Source: Candidatus Eiseniibacteriota bacterium
GTDB taxonomy: Bacteria > Eisenbacteria > RBG-16-71-46
Assembly (NCBI GenBank): GCA_005893365.1
Contig: VBPB01000002.1
Coordinates: 1 to 13,962, forward strand
Direction of reading: 5' to 3'
DNA: 13,962 nt
Part shown: positions 1-7,198 of the stretch, piece after piece
Numbering within the stretch: the first letter of the stretch is position 1
How the letters are laid out: every line of letters begins with the position of its first letter
Made by a program: the position numbers and the translations under genes
The notes under the pieces: generated by a model
What the model was told of the DNA's origin: nothing
The model's database searches: none
Seen by the model: the letters and a program-made list of their open reading frames with translations, nothing else

Positions 1-231
1 CGCAATCTCGTGATCTTTGGTGAGCGCATCGCCGCGGGCTATCTCGATCATCCCGTCGACCCTCTCCTCGATGTCCCGGCCAGCATGACGGCCGACGCCG
101 CCCAATCCCCTGATTCCTTGTTGGAATTGGTGCGATTCCGCGGGAAGCAACACCCCGCACTCCTTGCTTGGCACTCAGGGCACTCGTTCAAATTCGCCGA
201 GCCAGATGGGTCGTTTCAGGTAACCGGCTAA
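1..231 (+). CDS. Unrecognised protein, 3' part only
   Basis: An open frame enters from the left edge (the first codon reads Arg) and stops with TAA at 229-231. About 76 residues are visible. An internal GTG at 10 could be a start, but no ribosome binding site can be judged so close to the edge, so I treat it as a C-terminal fragment. The visible part is soluble-looking, with no membrane segment, signal peptide or motif I recognise. Its base composition is lower in GC than the rest of the window and its codons use A/T in third position more freely. That could mean a transferred or decaying gene, or chance open frame. No function is proposed. Confidence 0.35.
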   Translation, partial: RNLVIFGERIAAGYLDHPVDPLLDVPASMTADAAQSPDSLLELVRFRGKQHPALLAWHSGHSFKFAEPDGSFQVTG

Positions 232-481
232 TTCACTAGGCGCTGAGGGTTGCCGGCCCCGGCATCCCCATACTCCCTGCCGGAGTTGACCTTCTTGCGC
301 CGAGGGAAGTAAGCGCTGATCGGACAACCCATCTTGACCCCGTTCTTTCACGGGTGCTAGTGTCCGCGCCCGTGCACGCCCCGCGTCTCACCTCGGCGCC
401 TGCGCTCCTCGTGCGTGACCTCGCCGTGGTGGCCCACGCCCCGCGGACCGGTGCGACTCGCCCCCGCCACTTCGGCACGCC
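232..481. other. Gene-free stretch left of the AAA-associated gene
   Basis: No convincing coding frame lies here. Frames reading through it on both strands are shadows of the downstream gene. The frame of the gene at 482 has a stop at 416-418, so no ATPase part is fused upstream. The only structured signal I see is the promoter-like site at 334-363. Confidence 0.5.
334..363 (+). promoter_or_regulatory. Putative sigma70-type promoter with extended -10
   Basis: TTGACC at 334-339 and TAGTGT at 358-363 are separated by 18 nt. A TG at 355-356 gives an extended -10. It points at the gene starting at 482, which would leave a leader of about 110 nt. Inferred from pattern only. Confidence 0.35.
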
Positions 482-964
482 ATGACCATCGACCCCATCC
501 CCCAAGTCGGGATCAGCCGCATCATCGGCCTGCTCGAAGTGCTGGACGATGCCGGCGGTCGCTACGACGTGTTCCGCCTCGCGCGCGACATCAACTACGA
601 GTTCGGCGAGATCCTGCGCGTCATCAAGGGCGCGGAGCTGCTGGCGCTGGTGGAGACGCCGGGCGCCGACGTGGTGCTGACCAGCACCGGCGGCCAGCTG
701 CTGCGCGGGCGCGTCAACAGCCGCAAAAAGCTGCTCAAGGAGCAGATCAAGAAGCTGCCCATCTTCCGCGCGGTGGTGGACGCGCTGCAGCGCAGCGAGG
801 ATCGGCGCGCCGACGAGGACGCCTTCCGCGAGATCTTCGCGCTCCACCTGCCGGCCGAGGACTCCGAGGCGTTGCTCAAGACGGTCATCGACTGGGGGCG
901 CTACGCGGAGCTGCTCGGCTACAGCCCCGACGACCAGGAAGTCTACCTGGACCACCTGGACTGA
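482..964 (+). CDS. Stand-alone AAA-associated C-terminal domain protein
   Basis: This 160-residue protein resembles the AAA-associated C-terminal domain (Pfam AAA_assoc_C type), which normally follows the ATPase domain of nitrate/sulfonate/taurine-type ABC transporters. The resemblance runs over most of the length: GISRIIGLLEVLDDAGG near residues 10-26, a winged-helix-like centre with VVLTSTGGQLLRG around 63-75, KKLPIFRAVVDAL around 90-102, and VIDWGRYAELLGY near 136-148. No Walker A, signature or Walker B motif is present, and the same frame is closed upstream at 416-418, so the ATPase is absent rather than mis-framed. No clear Shine-Dalgarno precedes the ATG; translation may be leaderless-like or use another signal. 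It converges with the next gene, the stops being 15 nt apart. It may act in trans on an ABC ATPase or as a small DNA- or ligand-binding protein; that part is inference. Confidence 0.8.
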   Translation: MTIDPIPQVGISRIIGLLEVLDDAGGRYDVFRLARDINYEFGEILRVIKGAELLALVETPGADVVLTSTGGQLLRGRVNSRKKLLKEQIKKLPIFRAVVDALQRSEDRRADEDAFREIFALHLPAEDSEALLKTVIDWGRYAELLGYSPDDQEVYLDHLD

Positions 965-979
965 TCGGGATCGCCGCGG

Positions 980-1357
980 CTACTTGGGCTCGGCCCGATA
1001 GAGCACGCCTGCGTCCGACCCGATCACCATGACGTGCCGCTGCACCATCGGTCCGACCGCCACCATGCCGCCGTTCCAGGTGTTCTCGGTGGTGCGGTCG
1101 CTCCATTGCCAGACCAGCCTGAACGCCGCGTCGCGGCCGACCCGGAACGGGAAGCTCGCCCGCCCCTTGTCGGGCAGTTCCTCCCTCACGAAGGTCTGGC
1201 CGTCCACCGTGAGGCGGACGCGGGTGAGTCCCACGCCGGTCTGATTCTCGACCACCGCCTCGTGCATGGGCCGGCGCTCGAGGAGCAGGGACTTGTAGTG
1301 CTTCCAGCCATACCAGGCGGCGAACGCGATCAACGCCAGCAACACCAGCTTCTTCAT
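980..1357 (-). CDS. Small membrane-anchored hypothetical protein
   Basis: This 125-residue protein begins MKKLVLLALIAFAAWYGWKHY, one N-terminal hydrophobic segment (about residues 3-19) followed by a basic stretch. That is typical of a single-pass inner-membrane anchor or uncleaved signal. The rest (about 30-125) is polar and strand-rich, with TRVRLTVDGQTFVREELPDKG and a Trp-containing middle (VWQWSD), suggesting a small periplasmic beta-fold. I do not recognise the family. The ATG is well supported: GGAGGG lies 5 nt upstream (plus-strand 1363-1368). A promoter and a leader hairpin of its own precede it, so it need not depend on the MFS operon behind it. Confidence 0.75.
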   Translation of the reverse strand: MKKLVLLALIAFAAWYGWKHYKSLLLERRPMHEAVVENQTGVGLTRVRLTVDGQTFVREELPDKGRASFPFRVGRDAAFRLVWQWSDRTTENTWNGGMVAVGPMVQRHVMVIGSDAGVLYRAEPK

Positions 1358-1374
1358 CGGTTCCCTCCGCGGGG

Positions 1375-1393
1375 GTCCCGCCTCCTGCGGGAC
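1375..1393 (-). promoter_or_regulatory. Perfect 7-bp hairpin in the leader of the small membrane protein gene
   Basis: On the minus strand GTCCCGC-AGGAG-GCGGGAC forms a perfect 7-bp stem with a 5-nt loop. It sits just after the predicted transcription start and about 6 nt before the GGAGGG ribosome binding site. It could be a 5' stabilising hairpin, a translation-control element, or the end of the upstream MFS transcript; no U-run follows. Confidence 0.4.
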
Positions 1394-1402
1394 TAGGGCG
1401 TG

Positions 1403-1431
1403 ACGCTACCCCCAACGCGCCGGAGCGGCAA
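1403..1431 (-). promoter_or_regulatory. Putative promoter of the small membrane protein gene
   Basis: On the minus strand TTGCCG (1431-1426) and TAGCGT (1408-1403) are separated by exactly 17 nt. The start of transcription would fall near 1396, giving a leader of about 39 nt. It has the same form as the other promoter-like sites in this window. Confidence 0.35.
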
Positions 1432-1437
1432 TGCCTT

Positions 1438-1469
1438 GCTCGGGCCTCGCTCGGGCCTCGGTCGGGCCC
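1438..1469. repeat. Three tandem 11-mers downstream of the MFS gene
   Basis: GCTCGGGCCTC occurs twice in a row (1438-1448 and 1449-1459), followed by a degenerate third copy, GGTCGGGCCC. The block lies just past the MFS stop codon. Each unit contains a GGGCC core able to pair with itself. Confidence 0.6.
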
Positions 1470-1475
1470 AAGGGA

Positions 1476-1492
1476 CGCTCACTCCGTGAGCG
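1476..1492 (-). terminator. Hairpin over the MFS stop codon
   Basis: CGCTCAC-TCC-GTGAGCG is a perfect 7-bp stem with a 3-nt loop that spans the TGA stop of the MFS gene (plus-strand 1479-1481). There is no T-tract after it, so it is at most a weak or Rho-assisted terminator, or an mRNA 3'-end stabiliser. Confidence 0.3.
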
Positions 1493-2774
1493 GGCCCTCG
1501 CCGTGGCGGCCCTCCAGCGATTCCGGCAGCGCGGGCGCCGGCGGGCCCACCGGCATGCCGCGGAACGAGGCATAGAAGACGCTCGCCGCCAGCGCGTAGA
1601 GCCCGGCCGTGATGTAGAACGGCACGTCGTAGCCGAGCCGCTGGATGATGAGGCCGCTCAGCGTGGCGCTGGTCGCCCAGCCCACGTTCCAGACCAGGGT
1701 GATGAGGCTGGTGGAGCGCGCCCGCAGCGAGACCGGGAGCGCTTCCATCACGAAGGCCTGCACCAAGGGCGTCGAGGCCTGCATGAGCGAGGCGCGCATC
1801 CAGAAGGCGGCGACCGCGACCGCCAGCTGCTGCTCGGCGCCCAGCGTGACCAGGAACGGCAGCGACAGCAGCTGGGCCGCGACCGCAGTGCGCAGCATCC
1901 CGAAGTGGCGCGCCAGCGCCGGCCCCAGCAGCGAGGCGATGGCGGTGAACACCGCGGCCAGCGAGAAGTAGAGCCCGATCTGCGCGCTGGTGCAGGCGAA
2001 CCGGCGGGCGAAGTACAGGTTCATGAACGGGATCACCAGGCCCGCCCCGGCGCCGATCAGGAACGCGTTGAGCCCGATCGGGACGAGGCGCCGGTGGGCG
2101 TGCGCGTCGGCGGCGACGCGGGCGTGCGAGAGCACGGGCTCCACCATGCCGGCGAGGCCGAGCAGCGGCAGGCACGCCGCGGCGTTGAGCGCCCCGCCCG
2201 CCCACAGCGCCCCGCGGAAGGCGTGCAGCGCGTCGGGGCGCCACGCGCCGTGGAGCGACCGGAGCGCCACCGGGATCTCGCCGCCCAGCACGCTGCCCAC
2301 CACCCCCGCGAGCAGCGTGACCGCGAAGAAGGTGCTGAACAGATGCGTCCGCTCGCGCGGCGTCGAGTGCTCGGTGAGGTAGGGGGCGGCGGCGATGGCC
2401 AGCAGCGCCTGGCCGACGCCCGAGAGCAGGCTGCCGGCGAGGATCGCCCCCGGGTGGAGGAACGTGGCGCGCGCCAGCTGCGCCCCCGCGTCCACGGCCG
2501 CCCCCAGGATGAGGCAGCGCCGCCGTCCCCAGCGGTCGGCGAGCCACCCGGCCGGGAGGGCGGCGAGCGCCATCCCGAGCCCGTTGAGCGAGACCGCCCG
2601 GCCGATGAACGACTCGCGGTAGCCGCCCTCGAGCAGGTAGAGGTTGAACACCACCGCGAAGACGCCGTGGCAGATCCACGCCAGCAGCTCGGTGAGCAGG
2701 AAGAGCCGCGCCGGACGGGAGAAGGCCGCGACCGCGTCCCGGTAGTCCACCCAGGCCGCGCGGACGCGACTCAC
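1479..2774 (-). CDS. Major facilitator superfamily transporter
   Basis: This 431-residue protein is an inner-membrane secondary transporter with about 12 predicted hydrophobic segments, the usual MFS length. The loop between segments 2 and 3 carries the MFS motif A, GWLADRWGRR at residues 76-85. The N-terminal half holds LLTELLAWICHGVFAVVFNLYLLEGG (broken here by segment 1). The frame stays open back to 2924, but that extension is Arg/Pro-rich and overlaps the regulator gene. I therefore chose the GTG at 2774, which starts SRVRAAWVDYRDAV. Its ribosome binding site is weak, suggesting coupling to the upstream gene 73 nt away. It follows an XRE-cupin regulator on the same strand, so it is probably the regulated efflux or uptake partner. 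Substrate unknown; the drug/metabolite efflux subgroup is plausible but not shown. Confidence 0.88.
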   Translation of the reverse strand: MSRVRAAWVDYRDAVAAFSRPARLFLLTELLAWICHGVFAVVFNLYLLEGGYRESFIGRAVSLNGLGMALAALPAGWLADRWGRRRCLILGAAVDAGAQLARATFLHPGAILAGSLLSGVGQALLAIAAAPYLTEHSTPRERTHLFSTFFAVTLLAGVVGSVLGGEIPVALRSLHGAWRPDALHAFRGALWAGGALNAAACLPLLGLAGMVEPVLSHARVAADAHAHRRLVPIGLNAFLIGAGAGLVIPFMNLYFARRFACTSAQIGLYFSLAAVFTAIASLLGPALARHFGMLRTAVAAQLLSLPFLVTLGAEQQLAVAVAAFWMRASLMQASTPLVQAFVMEALPVSLRARSTSLITLVWNVGWATSATLSGLIIQRLGYDVPFYITAGLYALAASVFYASFRGMPVGPPAPALPESLEGRHGEGPLTE

Positions 2775-2847
2775 CGCCGGGCCGGAACGGCGACGGCGGC
2801 CCGGGTGGGCCGCCGCCGGATCCTGCGCCCCGCGGGGCGGAACGCGA

Positions 2848-3462
2848 TCAGCGCAGCGCCTCCACGGCCTGCGGCATGCGGGCGGCCGCGCGCGGGCGGG
2901 GCTCCCGCGGCTCCTGTGTCGCACCGTAGGCGGCGGGCGTGATGGCGAGCAGCACCCGGGCCACGGTCGCGCCGAAGTTCTCGATCGCGTGCGCCTGGTG
3001 CCCGTCGTAGTGGCAGGAGTCGCCGGGGCCCAGCTCGATGACGCGCTCGCCGATGGTCAGGCGCACGTGGCCCTCGGTGCACAGCAGACACTCCTCGCCG
3101 GCGTGCGAGTGTCGCGCATCCCCGGCCGCCAGCCCGGGCGGCAGCTCGACGCTGATGAGCTCGAGATTGCGCCGCGGCGGCGCCGAGAGCACCTCGACCC
3201 GGGAGGTGTTGCCGTCGCCGGCCAGGCTCGGGCGCTCGGTGGTGCGCACGAAGATGGGCCCCTGATCCTGCTCGGCGACCAGATACGCGGCCGAGGTCTC
3301 GAGCGCGCGCGCGAAGTCGTGGAGCGTGGCGAGCGAGGGGGAGGTGCGGTGGTTCTCGACCTGACTGATGAAGCCCTTCGACAGACCGGTGGCCGACGCC
3401 AATTGTTGCACGGTCAGGCCACGACGGATCCTCAAGTCACGGATCTTCTCTCCTAGATGCAT
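2848..3462 (-). CDS. XRE-family transcriptional regulator with C-terminal cupin domain
   Basis: This 204-residue DNA-binding regulator has two domains. The N-terminal XRE-type helix-turn-helix spans about residues 6-62 (GLTVQQLASATGLSKGFIS, then QVENHRTSPSLATL). The C-terminal single cupin spans about 100-175. The cupin keeps likely metal ligands H118, H120, E124 and H158 (HSHAGEE ... QAHAIENFG), so a metal or small ligand is probably sensed. This is the common PuuR/SutR-like layout used to control catabolic or efflux genes. The ATG at 3462 is supported by GGAGGG a few bases upstream. A strong promoter with a palindrome in its spacer lies directly ahead, which suggests autoregulation. The MFS gene follows on the same strand, so the two likely form an operon. 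The effector cannot be read from sequence. Confidence 0.9.
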   Translation of the reverse strand: MHLGEKIRDLRIRRGLTVQQLASATGLSKGFISQVENHRTSPSLATLHDFARALETSAAYLVAEQDQGPIFVRTTERPSLAGDGNTSRVEVLSAPPRRNLELISVELPPGLAAGDARHSHAGEECLLCTEGHVRLTIGERVIELGPGDSCHYDGHQAHAIENFGATVARVLLAITPAAYGATQEPREPRPRAAARMPQAVEALR

Positions 3463-3519
3463 GGACCCTCCGCGGCAGCCCGGGGGAAGAGGGGGTCGCC
3501 TACCCCGCGCGAGGCAAGG

Positions 3520-3548
3520 AGTTTAGGCCAGCCTGACTGGCGTGTCAA
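3520..3548 (-). promoter_or_regulatory. Strong sigma70-type promoter of the regulator-MFS operon
   Basis: On the minus strand a consensus TTGACA (3548-3543) is followed after exactly 17 nt by TAAACT (3525-3520). The -35 lies inside the last codons of the ABC exporter gene and the -10 contains its TAA stop (3525-3523). Transcription should start near 3513, about 50 nt before the regulator's ATG. Confidence 0.65.
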
Positions 3549-5400
3549 CGAAATGTGAATCAAGCGTTGCCCCATCGAGTTGCGGCGGCCCCTCCGGCCG
3601 GGCGGCCCCCGGGCGGTCCACGAACTGGAGCTGGTAGAGGCGGTAGTAGATGCCCCGGAGCGCCAGCAGCTCGGCGTGGGTGCCGCACTCGCGCACCCGG
3701 CCGCGGTGCATCACCACGATCCGATCCACGTCCTGGATGGTCGAGAGCCGGTGGGCGATGACGATCGAGGAGCGCCCCTCCATCAGCCGGCGCAGCGCCT
3801 CCTGGAGCAGCACCTCGGTGTGGGTGTCGACGCTGGAGGTGGCCTCGTCGAGCAGGAGCAGCCGCGGGTCGCACGCGAGCGCGCGGGCGAAGGCCAGGAG
3901 CTGCCGCTCGCCCAAAGAGAGGGTGGCCCCACGCTCGCGCACCTGCGCCCGGTAGCCGTCTTGAAGCCGGGCGATGACCTCGTGCGCGTGCACCTCACGG
4001 GCGGCCCGCTCGAGCTCGGCGTCGCCGAGCGAGGGGTCGCCGAAGCGGAGGTTGCCGGCGATGGTCCCGGAGAACAGGAACACGTCCTGGAGCACGAAGC
4101 CGATCTGCCGGCGCAGCGCCCGCAGGTCCCATTCGGCGAGCGGGCGGCCGTCCACGCGGATCGTGCCGCGTTGCGGCGCGTAGAAGCCCATCAGCAGGCT
4201 CGCCAGCGTGGTCTTGCCCGAGCCGGTCGCGCCCACCAGGGCCACCCGCTCGCCCGGCGCCACCGACAGCGACACGTCGCGCAGCACCCAGTCCTCGCCG
4301 GCGTAGGCGAACCACACGTGCTCGAACTCGACCCGGCCCTCGAGCCGCTCGCCGGGGCGCGTCGCCGCCGGGACGGCCATGGGCTCGAGCGCCGGGATCT
4401 CGGGGCCCGCGGGCGTGTCGAGCAGGTCGAAGATGCGCTCCGACGAGGCCATCGCCTGCTGGAGGATGTTGTACTTCTCGCTCAGGTCCGAGATCGGGCG
4501 GAAGAAGCGCTGCGTGTACTGGATGAAGGCCACCAGCGTGCCCAGCGTGATGCCGGTCCACATGACCTGGCGGCCGCCGTACCAGACGATCAGCGAGACG
4601 GCGAGCGCCCCGACCAGCTCCAGCACCGGGAAGAAGAGCGCGTGGTAGTGGACCGCCCGCAGGTTGGCGTCCCGGTGCCCGGCGTTGATGCCGCGGAACC
4701 CCTCGAAGTTCCGGCGCTCGCGGTTGAGGATCTGCACCGTGCTCATGCCGCTCAGGTTCTCGTTGAGGTAGGCGTTGAGCCGCGCCAGCTGCGTGCGGAT
4801 GTCGCGGAACGACCGGCGCACCCTGACGCGGAAGGTGAGCGTCACCACCGCGATCAGCGGCAGCACCGAGAACGACACCGCCATCAGCTCGAGGTTGATG
4901 CGCGACATGGCGATCAGGATGCCGAGCAGCGTGAACAGGTCGCCGAAGATGGCCACCACGCCGGCGGTGAACAGCTCGTTGAGCACGTCCACGTCGCTGG
5001 TGACGCGGGTGAGCAGGCGCCCCACCGGATGGCGGTCGAAGAAGGCGACCGGCAGGCGCTGCAGGTGCCGGAACAGCCCCATCCGGAGATCCATCATGAT
5101 GCGCTGGCCGACGTTCTGCATGAGCTGCGTCTGCAGGTAGCCGAGCCCGAAGCTCACCAGCAGCACCGAGAGGTAGAGCACCGCGACGCGGTCGAGGTAG
5201 CCCAGGTCGTGGTGGCGGATGCCGTTGTCCACCGCCTGCATCGTGAGCCACGGCCCGGCGAGCTGCATGACCGCATCCACGAGCACCACCGCCACGGCGG
5301 CCGCCACCTCCGTCCGGTAGGGACGCAGGTAGCCGAGCAACCGCCGCATCAGGCGGTGGTCGTAGGCCTTGCCGGCGGGTTCGTCGTCGTGCTCGCTCAC
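3523..5400 (-). CDS. ABC half-exporter, catalytically consensus subunit (MdlB/TM288-like)
   Basis: This 625-residue protein has an N-terminal six-helix exporter membrane domain (about 30-310) and a C-terminal ATPase domain (about 355-590). Walker A is GATGSGKT at 390-397, the Q-loop Gln is 438, Walker B with catalytic Glu is LLLLDE at 514-519, and the switch His is 550. The signature motif is degenerate: LSLGE at 494-498 instead of LSGGQ. With the neighbouring half-transporter this gives one functional ATP site (this Walker A/B with the partner's LSGGQ) and one degenerate site, as in TM287/288 and MdlAB. The GTG at 5400 overlaps the partner's TGA (5397-5399), with GGAGG 4 nt upstream. A proline-rich tail of about 30 residues follows the ATPase domain. 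Probable role: export of lipids, peptides or drugs across the inner membrane. Confidence 0.93.
   Translation of the reverse strand: MSEHDDEPAGKAYDHRLMRRLLGYLRPYRTEVAAAVAVVLVDAVMQLAGPWLTMQAVDNGIRHHDLGYLDRVAVLYLSVLLVSFGLGYLQTQLMQNVGQRIMMDLRMGLFRHLQRLPVAFFDRHPVGRLLTRVTSDVDVLNELFTAGVVAIFGDLFTLLGILIAMSRINLELMAVSFSVLPLIAVVTLTFRVRVRRSFRDIRTQLARLNAYLNENLSGMSTVQILNRERRNFEGFRGINAGHRDANLRAVHYHALFFPVLELVGALAVSLIVWYGGRQVMWTGITLGTLVAFIQYTQRFFRPISDLSEKYNILQQAMASSERIFDLLDTPAGPEIPALEPMAVPAATRPGERLEGRVEFEHVWFAYAGEDWVLRDVSLSVAPGERVALVGATGSGKTTLASLLMGFYAPQRGTIRVDGRPLAEWDLRALRRQIGFVLQDVFLFSGTIAGNLRFGDPSLGDAELERAAREVHAHEVIARLQDGYRAQVRERGATLSLGERQLLAFARALACDPRLLLLDEATSSVDTHTEVLLQEALRRLMEGRSSIVIAHRLSTIQDVDRIVVMHRGRVRECGTHAELLALRGIYYRLYQLQFVDRPGAARPEGPPQLDGATLDSHFVDTPVRLA
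3527..3541. promoter_or_regulatory. Palindromic candidate operator between -35 and -10
   Basis: GCCAG-CCTGA-CTGGC is a perfect 5-bp inverted repeat with a 5-nt centre. It occupies nearly the whole 17-nt promoter spacer. A dimeric XRE regulator bound here would block RNA polymerase, so autorepression is a natural inference. Confidence 0.45.
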
Positions 5401-7142
5401 GAGGCCTCCAGCTCCTCTTCCAGCTGCTGCTGGCGGTCCAGCACGGCGTAGCGGCCGCCCAGCGCGATCAGCGCGTCGTGCGTGCCGCGCTCGACGATGG
5501 CGCCGTCCTCGAGCACCACGATCAGGTCCGCCTCGCGCACGGTGCTGACCCGGTGCGACACCATCAGCGCGGTGCGCCGGCGCATCTCGGTGCGCAGGCC
5601 CATCAGGATTGCCTCCTCGGTCTGCGTGTCGACGCTCGACAGGCAGTCGTCGAGCATCAGGATCGGCGCGTCGCGCAGCAGCGCCCGGGCGATCGCCGCG
5701 CGCTGGCGCTGCCCGCCCGAGAGCGTGATGCCGCGCTCGCCGACCATGGTGTCGTAGCCGGCGGGGAAGGCGCTCACGTCGCCGTCCAGGTGCGCGGACC
5801 GCGCCGCCTGCTCGATCGCCTCGCGCGCGGCACGCTCGACGCCGTAGGCGATGTTCTCGGCGACGGTGGCGGAGAAGAGGAAGGTCTCCTGCGGCACCAG
5901 GGCGATCCGCGAGCGCAGCGCCTCGAGGTCCCAGAGCCGCACGTCGATGCCGTCGACGAACACCGTGCCGGGCGGCGGATCGAACAGGCGCGGGACCAGC
6001 GCCAGCAGCGTGGTCTTCCCGGCGCCGGTGCGGCCCACCAGCGCCACGGTCCGTCCCGCCGGCACGCGCAGCGACACGTCGCGCAGCGAGGGGCGATGGG
6101 CCCCCGGGTAGGTGAAGGTGAGGTGGCGGAACTCGATCTCGCCGTTCACCCGGACCGGCAGGTGCGGGTCGGCCGGGCTCTCGATCGACGGCGCGGTCTC
6201 GAGGATGTCGACCAGCCGCCGATACGAGGCCATCCCGCGCTGGAACAGGTTGATGACCCAGCCCAGCGCCACGACCGGCCAGTTGAGCATCGCCAGGTAC
6301 ACGGTGAACGCCACGTACTGCCCCAGGCTGATGTGGCCGGCCACGACCTCGCGCCCGCCCAGGTAGAGCGCGAGCAGGGCCGCGAGCCCGGACAGGAACC
6401 CGAGCGTCGGGTAGAAGACGCCCCACACGCGGATCAGCCGCTGACTGCGCTCCAGGTACTCCTGGTTCATGGTGCGGAAGGTCTCGGTCTCGCGGGTCTC
6501 GGCCGTGAACGCCCGCACCAGCCTCACGCCCGACAGGTTCTCCTGCACGCGCGCCGAGATCTCGGCGAACTGCGCCTGGATCGCCTCGAAGCGCCGGTGG
6601 ATGCGGTCGCCGAAGAACCAGACGGTGAGCGACACCAGCGGCAGCGGCAGCAAGCTGTAGAAGGTGAGCCGCGGGCTGATCGCCACCATGCAGCCGATCG
6701 ACACGGCCGCGACGGTCACGGTGTTGACCAGGTACATGATGCCCGGGCCCAGCATCATGCGCACCGCGGAGAGGTCGTTGGTCGCGCGCGACATGATCTC
6801 GCCGGTGCGGGTGCGCTGGTAGTACTCGAGCGGCAGGGTCTGCAGGTGGGCGAACAAGTCGTTGCGCAGGTCGTTCTCGAGGTGACGCGAGATCCCGATC
6901 ACGAAGTGGCGCATGAAGAACTTGAACACGCCCGCGAGGACGGCGATGCCGAGCAGGACCAGCGCGTAGCGGCCGAGCTTGGCGGAGGTGACGCCCCGGT
7001 AGAGGTCGTCCACCGCCAGCCGCAGCACGTGCGGCTGGGCCAGCGAGATCACGTTGGTGAGGACGACGCACGCCACGCCGAGGATCAGGCCCCGGCGATA
7101 GCGCCGCAGCGAGGGGAGGAGGTGGGCGATCAGGTCGCGGAT
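5397..7142 (-). CDS. ABC half-exporter, degenerate-site subunit (MdlA/TM287-like)
   Basis: With the start proposed here the protein has 581 residues, the usual half-exporter length. It has six membrane helices (about 15-300) and an ATPase domain (about 330-570). Walker A is GRTGAGKT at 370-377, Q-loop Gln 418, intact LSGGQ at 474-478, and switch His 530. Walker B is LMLDD at 495-499: the catalytic Glu is replaced by Asp 499, typical of the non-hydrolysing subunit of heterodimers. The first GTG in frame (7076) would cut into membrane helix 1. Reading upstream gives IRDLIAHLLPSLRRYRRGL, typical of this family's N-terminus. No ATG, GTG or TTG lies there, but GGGAGGT (plus-strand 7149-7155) is ideally placed 6 nt before an ATC at 7142-7140. 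The start is therefore uncertain. The partner gene overlaps the stop by 4 nt. Confidence 0.9.
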   Translation of the reverse strand: MRDLIAHLLPSLRRYRRGLILGVACVVLTNVISLAQPHVLRLAVDDLYRGVTSAKLGRYALVLLGIAVLAGVFKFFMRHFVIGISRHLENDLRNDLFAHLQTLPLEYYQRTRTGEIMSRATNDLSAVRMMLGPGIMYLVNTVTVAAVSIGCMVAISPRLTFYSLLPLPLVSLTVWFFGDRIHRRFEAIQAQFAEISARVQENLSGVRLVRAFTAETRETETFRTMNQEYLERSQRLIRVWGVFYPTLGFLSGLAALLALYLGGREVVAGHISLGQYVAFTVYLAMLNWPVVALGWVINLFQRGMASYRRLVDILETAPSIESPADPHLPVRVNGEIEFRHLTFTYPGAHRPSLRDVSLRVPAGRTVALVGRTGAGKTTLLALVPRLFDPPPGTVFVDGIDVRLWDLEALRSRIALVPQETFLFSATVAENIAYGVERAAREAIEQAARSAHLDGDVSAFPAGYDTMVGERGITLSGGQRQRAAIARALLRDAPILMLDDCLSSVDTQTEEAILMGLRTEMRRRTALMVSHRVSTVREADLIVVLEDGAIVERGTHDALIALGGRYAVLDRQQQLEEELEAS

Positions 7143-7198
7143 GGGGCTACCTCCCGAAGACCCGGTGCGGCCGGCACGGGCGCTCGATCCACCGCCTG

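Noticed and set aside
286..291. TTGACC as another -35 box
   Set aside because: No acceptable -10 at 16-18 nt; the site at 334-363 is better.
415..1032. Plus-strand 205-codon frame overlapping the AAA-associated gene
   Set aside because: Arg/Gly/Ala-rich shadow in another frame; the 482-964 frame has recognisable domain sequence.
2775..2924. 50-residue N-terminal extension of the MFS transporter
   Set aside because: It overlaps the regulator gene, is Arg/Pro-rich and lacks transporter features; GTG 2774 gives a normal MFS N-terminus.
3523..7071. A single 1182-codon minus-strand frame across both ABC genes
   Set aside because: Only its last 625 codons (from GTG 5400) are real. The earlier part is Arg/Pro/Ala-rich and is out of frame with the first half-transporter.
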